Below are positions 30,068 through 33,451 of a stretch of 33,451 nucleotides of DNA, one piece after another. Within the stretch, counting starts at the first letter, position 1; every line of letters begins with the position of its first letter. Origin of the DNA: a virus. A program made the translations under genes and the position numbers. The notes below the pieces were generated by a model. The model searched no databases and was not told the origin of the DNA. It saw nothing but the letters and a program-made list of their open reading frames with translations. Location of the stretch: IMG/VR virus record IMGVR_UViG_3300032675_000977, positions 1 to 33,451 of that record; one strand, written 5' to 3'.

Positions 30068-30308
30068 TGGTTAATATTTCCATTACTAGTTTTTCTTTTA
30101 ATTTATTGAGTCTAGGTTCAAGTTGATGGCATGATTCAGCAATTTCTGTATCTGTTCCCCAGCTACGTTGAGTAGCCAAGTGATATGCAAATTTAGAGCA
30201 AGAATCTTTATCCAATTGAATATTTACTGCATCATGTTTAGGTTTAGCTCGGCAACAAAGATCAAATTCTGCTAATAGTTGATCTGCATATTCTTTCCAA
30301 TCTATCAT
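30054..30308 (-). CDS. Unknown protein (84 aa)
   Basis: MIDWKEYADQLLAEFDLCCR start, Cys at several positions (CC, CSK, SCHQ) and a helical end (LEPRLNKLKEKLVMEIL). It overlaps uvsY by 4 nt and the methyltransferase by 14 nt. No family is recognised; a small helical recombination-operon protein. Confidence 0.65.
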   Translation of the reverse strand: MIDWKEYADQLLAEFDLCCRAKPKHDAVNIQLDKDSCSKFAYHLATQRSWGTDTEIAESCHQLEPRLNKLKEKLVMEILTNGPV

Positions 30309-30760
30309 GATATAGTAATATCCTCCATTCCTGCTGTACGCAAACGGACTACGTGTCCCAGCATAAAGTTCTTTGACTCAATGCCTTTCATAACACCTAG
30401 CCACTTGTTACGCAATAGTGCTACTTCATTGATGATTGTTTCCATATCAATAACTTCATCTTCAGCTTCTGCGTACTTTTCTGCATCTCTGCTAGTTAAT
30501 GCTCTGGCGTATGCTTCTAGGTACTTCTTATAATGCTTTTGTCTAATCTTGCGTAACTGTATATTAAGATGTTCTAAGACTGCTTCAATCTCTTGTAGTT
30601 GATTAAAGCGATGTTCAGTCTCGCCCGGCAGATTGCTTAATTCTTTTTCAACTTTGCCGTTGATCTTGATATGCGATTTGGCGGCAATTAGTTCATGATC
30701 ATAGTAATCAATAAAATCCGGAATTGCACCTAGGCTTGCTACGACTTTATTATACCACAT
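30305..30760 (-). CDS. uvsY: UvsY-like recombination mediator
   Basis: 151 aa, near T4 UvsY (137 aa). The C-terminal block NEVALLRNKWLGVMKGIESKNF then HVVRLRTAGMED corresponds to the T4 UvsY end (W..ILL.....DAIKSRGFAIKHIQDMRA) and matches the cyanophage UvsY pattern well. UvsY loads UvsX on gp32-coated ssDNA for recombination-dependent replication. The central helices are basic and coiled-coil-like, fitting its oligomer. It starts 1 nt after the radical SAM stop, within the uvsX operon. Confidence 0.82.
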   Translation of the reverse strand: MWYNKVVASLGAIPDFIDYYDHELIAAKSHIKINGKVEKELSNLPGETEHRFNQLQEIEAVLEHLNIQLRKIRQKHYKKYLEAYARALTSRDAEKYAEAEDEVIDMETIINEVALLRNKWLGVMKGIESKNFMLGHVVRLRTAGMEDITIS

Positions 30761-31927
30761 TTATAGTTCCAGCCAATTTAAAAATGATTGTGGGAATATA
30801 CCCATTGAAATATCTGCACGACGGGCAACAAACTCCTTAAGGAATGTGCTAATAGCTATACGCTCTTGCTCTGTTGGATCTGTTGCCATTGACTTCAAAA
30901 TTGGATCCTTGATATGTGCAGGTAATGTTTCAATATCTTTTTGTATACTTTGTTTACTTATTGAATCTAGTACATACGGCGCCATCATCTCAGGCTGGTA
31001 TGCGTAAGTTACTATTATACGCTCTTTGTTAAAATAGTCAAAGAACTGACGAAATCCAAACAGCGTTAAATTTGTTAATGTGCAATGGAATCTAAAATTG
31101 ATCTTTTGCTCTTTTAACAGGTCTATTTTCTTTTTGAAATCTTCCCAACCACTACCGTAACGATTAAACTCTAAAAATTCACCGATTGATTCAGCACTAA
31201 CTATTATTAACAAATTATTAAGCTGTTTAAGATTTTCTACAATCTTGGTAAATCTTTTATAATCGACCCCTAATCCTGTGTATATTTCTATAACCGAAGA
31301 ACCAGGCAATGGTAAGTTTGTTAATATTTCCACTAAACTATTGTCAAGTAATGGCTCGCCGCCAGTTACAGTCAATGTCTTTAGTGTAGGCGAAGCTAAT
31401 TGTATTTCATTTAATAGTGTTTGGTACTGTTTAGTATTCTTTAATTCACGTTGACTAATTTTTAGCAATGCACGGTCTTTGATGTTAGCACTATAGCGTA
31501 AATCGTTTAACGGATAATCACCATTACTTATTATGTCGCGGCGCCATGCACTACTAAACTCTTTGCAACAATACGAACAAGTTAAATTGCAATCTCCGCC
31601 AATTGTTAAATCAATGATCTCTGGGGTTGTTTGAATTGTTGTATGTGTTTGTTCTGTGCCGTCTTGATAGAGTCTTGGGCTAACAGCGCCACGATCTTCT
31701 GCAGACCAACAGTTTTGCTCGCAACTATCATTACGTTCGTTGCGTAACATCATTCCACGTTCTAATACATTAATATCGTTGTTAAATAATTCGCCAGGAT
31801 TTTTGTTTAACCATACAAAGTCCACGTCATGCGGAGTTGCCGCATGACATGTATATGTTGTTTTTGATTCAAGATCTATTTTTAAATACTTGAACTTCAT
31901 CGAACAATAATAACTACGGTCGGTCAT
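30761..31927 (-). CDS. Radical SAM protein
   Basis: 388 aa. The [4Fe-4S] motif CNLTCSYC (CxxxCxxC) lies in IGGDCNLTCSYCCKEF, followed by TVTGGEPLLD, the GGE motif that binds SAM. Extra N-terminal cysteines (CEQNCW at about 75) could bind another cluster or zinc. The domain fits PqqE/anaerobic-sulfatase-maturase relatives that modify peptides or small molecules, but no full SPASM Cys set is evident. It sits between uvsX and uvsY genes, overlapping the 75-aa gene as TAATG, so it is made with the recombination proteins. The substrate is unknown. Confidence 0.87.
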   Translation of the reverse strand: MTDRSYYCSMKFKYLKIDLESKTTYTCHAATPHDVDFVWLNKNPGELFNNDINVLERGMMLRNERNDSCEQNCWSAEDRGAVSPRLYQDGTEQTHTTIQTTPEIIDLTIGGDCNLTCSYCCKEFSSAWRRDIISNGDYPLNDLRYSANIKDRALLKISQRELKNTKQYQTLLNEIQLASPTLKTLTVTGGEPLLDNSLVEILTNLPLPGSSVIEIYTGLGVDYKRFTKIVENLKQLNNLLIIVSAESIGEFLEFNRYGSGWEDFKKKIDLLKEQKINFRFHCTLTNLTLFGFRQFFDYFNKERIIVTYAYQPEMMAPYVLDSISKQSIQKDIETLPAHIKDPILKSMATDPTEQERIAISTFLKEFVARRADISMGIFPQSFLNWLEL

Positions 31928-32154
31928 TACCAGTCTTCGCCGTCGTCCTCATTAAGATCGTCGTCTGTCGAGTATTCTTTAAGTGCCTTTTTGGTAGTAC
32001 CATCAGTGCCACCAAAGTTAGCCAACTCCTCATCACTGAGCATGTCAACCATAACACTCATTAGGTTATCAACAGCCTCTTGTCGATCTTTTGCAGGAAT
32101 ATACTGTTTTAAAATAGTATACGCTTCGATTAATACCTCTACGTCCATGCTCAT
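31927..32154 (-). CDS. Small acidic protein (75 aa)
   Basis: Helical first half (DVEVLIEAYTILKQYIPAKD and a second amphipathic helix), then a very acidic tail (STDDDLNEDDGEDW). Similar small proteins follow uvsX in other T4-type marine phages as far as I recall, without known function. The acidic tail could mimic DNA or bind UvsX. Overlaps both neighbours. Confidence 0.7.
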   Translation of the reverse strand: MSMDVEVLIEAYTILKQYIPAKDRQEAVDNLMSVMVDMLSDEELANFGGTDGTTKKALKEYSTDDDLNEDDGEDW

Positions 32155-33251
32155 TCTGCTGTTTCCTCTGCTGTAATTTCGCCAGTTTCTTCGTTAACTA
32201 CTTCTACTACCGGAATAACTTTCTGGTGTGGGTTAGCTGTATAGTCAGCCATTACTTTATCAAGACAGTTGTCATCGTTGCGTTCCCATGCTTTGCGGAA
32301 CTTCTTAATAACTGTGCCATCTGACAATGTATATACCGAGCTATTGCCTTCTTTCTTTAGCAATTCCTTGCCTTCAAACATGTCAAACAGGCCTGAGTAA
32401 GGATTCATTCCAGTTTCGTAAGGAATCTTAACTTGTACCGATTCAAACGGTTTGGCGTAGCGTGTTTTCATAATCTTACAAGCGGCGCGGATGCCATTTA
32501 CTTCTGACACCTTGTTACCATCTTCGTCTTCTTTTAACTTGAGCTTACGCATAGCCACAACGATAGAACTAGCATAGATAAAACCCTGGCCGCCGCTGAT
32601 CTTGTCATCAGGATCAAACATATCCTGACTTGCGTAGGTATGTGCTGTACAAACTAGACCTAAGTTTAAATTACCAAACATGTTTACACAGTTGCGAACT
32701 AACGATGCAAGTGCCTTAGGTTTACGACCCATGTCACCTTTCATATCGCCTGCTTCAAATTGATTAACGTCTGTAGGTGTAAGTAACATGCCTAAAGAAT
32801 CAACTACAAATAATACTTTAGGACGTTGATCTTCTGGCATTGCTTTGTATTCTTTAACAAACTCGCTAACCATCTTAGCCACGTCATCGATCATGGCCAT
32901 GTTAAGTTTAAGTAACTTATCTTCGCTGGTGTCAACATTAAGTGCATGTAACCACTTTTCGTCAAGTGCGTTTTCTGAGTCGATCAAGATAACATAGATG
33001 CCATCCTTTTGTGCATTGGCTACCAAGTTACCCGAACAGATAAATGATTTACCTGCGCCAGATTCCCCGGCAAATACAGTGACCTTGCCTAAGGGAACAC
33101 CCTTGTTAAAGTCACCGGAAATAAGATAGTTTAATGCGAAATTGTTTGTTGAGATCCAATCACTTGGATCATTAAAGCCAACGCTAATACCGTCAATGCT
33201 TTTTGTAATGCTTTTGCGAAACTTTGATACGTCGAATGGTTTAGTTGCCAT
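32151..33251 (-). CDS. uvsX: UvsX/RecA-type recombinase
   Basis: 366 aa. Walker A GESGAGKS at 62-69, RecA-like DSENALDEKWL at 91-101, Walker B VLFVVDSLG at about 146-154, then GDMGRKPKALASLVRN and SGGQGFIYASS. This is the strand-exchange ATPase of phage recombination and recombination-dependent replication; it is of the RecA/UvsX type found in T4-like phages. The acidic C-terminus (EVVNEETGEITAEETAE) is like that of RecA. It is the first gene of a seven-gene run with short spacings or overlaps. Shine-Dalgarno AAAGGA. Confidence 0.92.
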   Translation of the reverse strand: MATKPFDVSKFRKSITKSIDGISVGFNDPSDWISTNNFALNYLISGDFNKGVPLGKVTVFAGESGAGKSFICSGNLVANAQKDGIYVILIDSENALDEKWLHALNVDTSEDKLLKLNMAMIDDVAKMVSEFVKEYKAMPEDQRPKVLFVVDSLGMLLTPTDVNQFEAGDMKGDMGRKPKALASLVRNCVNMFGNLNLGLVCTAHTYASQDMFDPDDKISGGQGFIYASSIVVAMRKLKLKEDEDGNKVSEVNGIRAACKIMKTRYAKPFESVQVKIPYETGMNPYSGLFDMFEGKELLKKEGNSSVYTLSDGTVIKKFRKAWERNDDNCLDKVMADYTANPHQKVIPVVEVVNEETGEITAEETAE

Positions 33252-33271
33252 AATGGAAATCCTTTAAATTG

Positions 33272-33303
33272 AAAAAGGGTAGAGATCTTATTGACCCCTA
33301 CCC
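33272..33303 (-). terminator. Terminator upstream of uvsX
   Basis: Minus strand stem GGGTAG/CTACCC with inner GGTC/GATC and AATAA loop, then TTTTTC. It ends the transcript of the truncated gene at the right edge; uvsX would need read-through or a promoter not seen here. Confidence 0.8.
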
Positions 33304-33451
33304 ACAAGAGCTTATTGCGTTTTTTGACGATTACGGATTTGTGCTAAAATATCTTCTGCTTTAACACTAGCAGCAGGTTTAGCCGCTTCTACTGGAGCAG
33401 TAGGAGCTGGTACTTCATCTTCTTCATCACCAACAAACGGACTAGCTGTTA

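Noticed and set aside
33312-33451. Partial 45-residue C-terminus (acidic SPFVGDEEDEVPA, then AEDILAQIRNRQKTQ, stop at 33312-33314) possibly from gp32 single-strand binding protein
   Set aside because: The frame itself looks real (minus strand, cut by the right edge, followed by the terminator at 33272-33303), but the identity as gp32 rests only on an acidic stretch and on being next to uvsX; the visible part is too short to name.

Overview
This window looks like part of a large, tailed T4-type (myovirus-like) bacteriophage genome. The support is a UvsX/RecA-type recombinase and a UvsY-type mediator a few genes apart, a dCMP deaminase, T4-like late promoters (xATAAATA), dense one-directional coding with 4-nt overlaps, and a very large tRNA array. 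Almost every gene is on the minus strand; only two genes (14783-16075 and 24324-24821) are on the plus strand. The likely host is a betaproteobacterium: the window carries a Burkholderiales-style trimeric porin and a very host-like GroEL/GroES pair, and the leaders of two tRNA transcripts contain a boxA-like sequence resembling that of proteobacterial rRNA operons. The DNA is moderately AT-rich throughout.

Layout, low to high coordinates. 1-2153: start of a truncated gene, then groES-groEL with a strong sigma70-like promoter and a UUCG terminator. 2150-9978: a glycan/envelope-modification cassette (53-aa leader gene, HAD hydrolase, FkbM methyltransferase, GT17, dTDP-glucose 4,6-dehydratase-like, GT-A-like, C-methyltransferase, GT9, DUF5672). 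9981-11290: porin with its own promoter and terminator. 11310-14711: dCMP deaminase, small genes, tRNAs, a degenerate peroxiredoxin, a TRAP solute-binding-like protein without signal peptide, and an RNA polymerase omega-like gene. 14746-17160: plus-strand PP-loop ATPase, calcineurin-like phosphoesterase, unknown 148-aa protein. 17167-21549: a tRNA array with structured spacers, an HNH endonuclease and mini-genes. 21563-24299: small genes, a sodium:solute symporter and a 2OG-oxygenase-like gene. 24324-28452: a plus-strand unknown gene, an asparagine-synthase-like PP-loop protein with partners, two tRNAs, and a 436-aa protein. 28573-33451: NTase-cupin fusion, methyltransferase, UvsY, radical SAM, UvsX, and the end of another gene.

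I count 31 tRNA or tRNA-like genes. Together they appear to cover all 20 amino acids and include an initiator-type tRNA (C1xA72). Two promoters inside the array are followed by near-identical leaders containing a boxA-like element, and four spacers (A-D) are closed by 13-20 bp complementary stems. That arrangement resembles a ribosomal RNA operon (promoter, boxA, RNase III-type stems) and is the most novel system I see here.

Regulation can be read directly. Early-type promoters are TTGACx-N17/18-TAxAxT and often overlap the end of the gene in front, twice sharing its stop codon with the -35. Two are so close to the start codon that the mRNA should be leaderless. Terminators with a UUCG tetraloop abut the -35 of the next promoter, like the mobile promoter/stem-loop cassettes known from T4-type phages. 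Late-type promoters precede the 4,6-dehydratase, SBP-like, HNH, PP-loop and 2OG genes. The auxiliary gene set (chaperonin, porin, SBP, symporter, omega subunit, glycan enzymes) suggests a phage that reshapes host translation, transcription and envelope. All functions are from sequence reading only; no searches were run.
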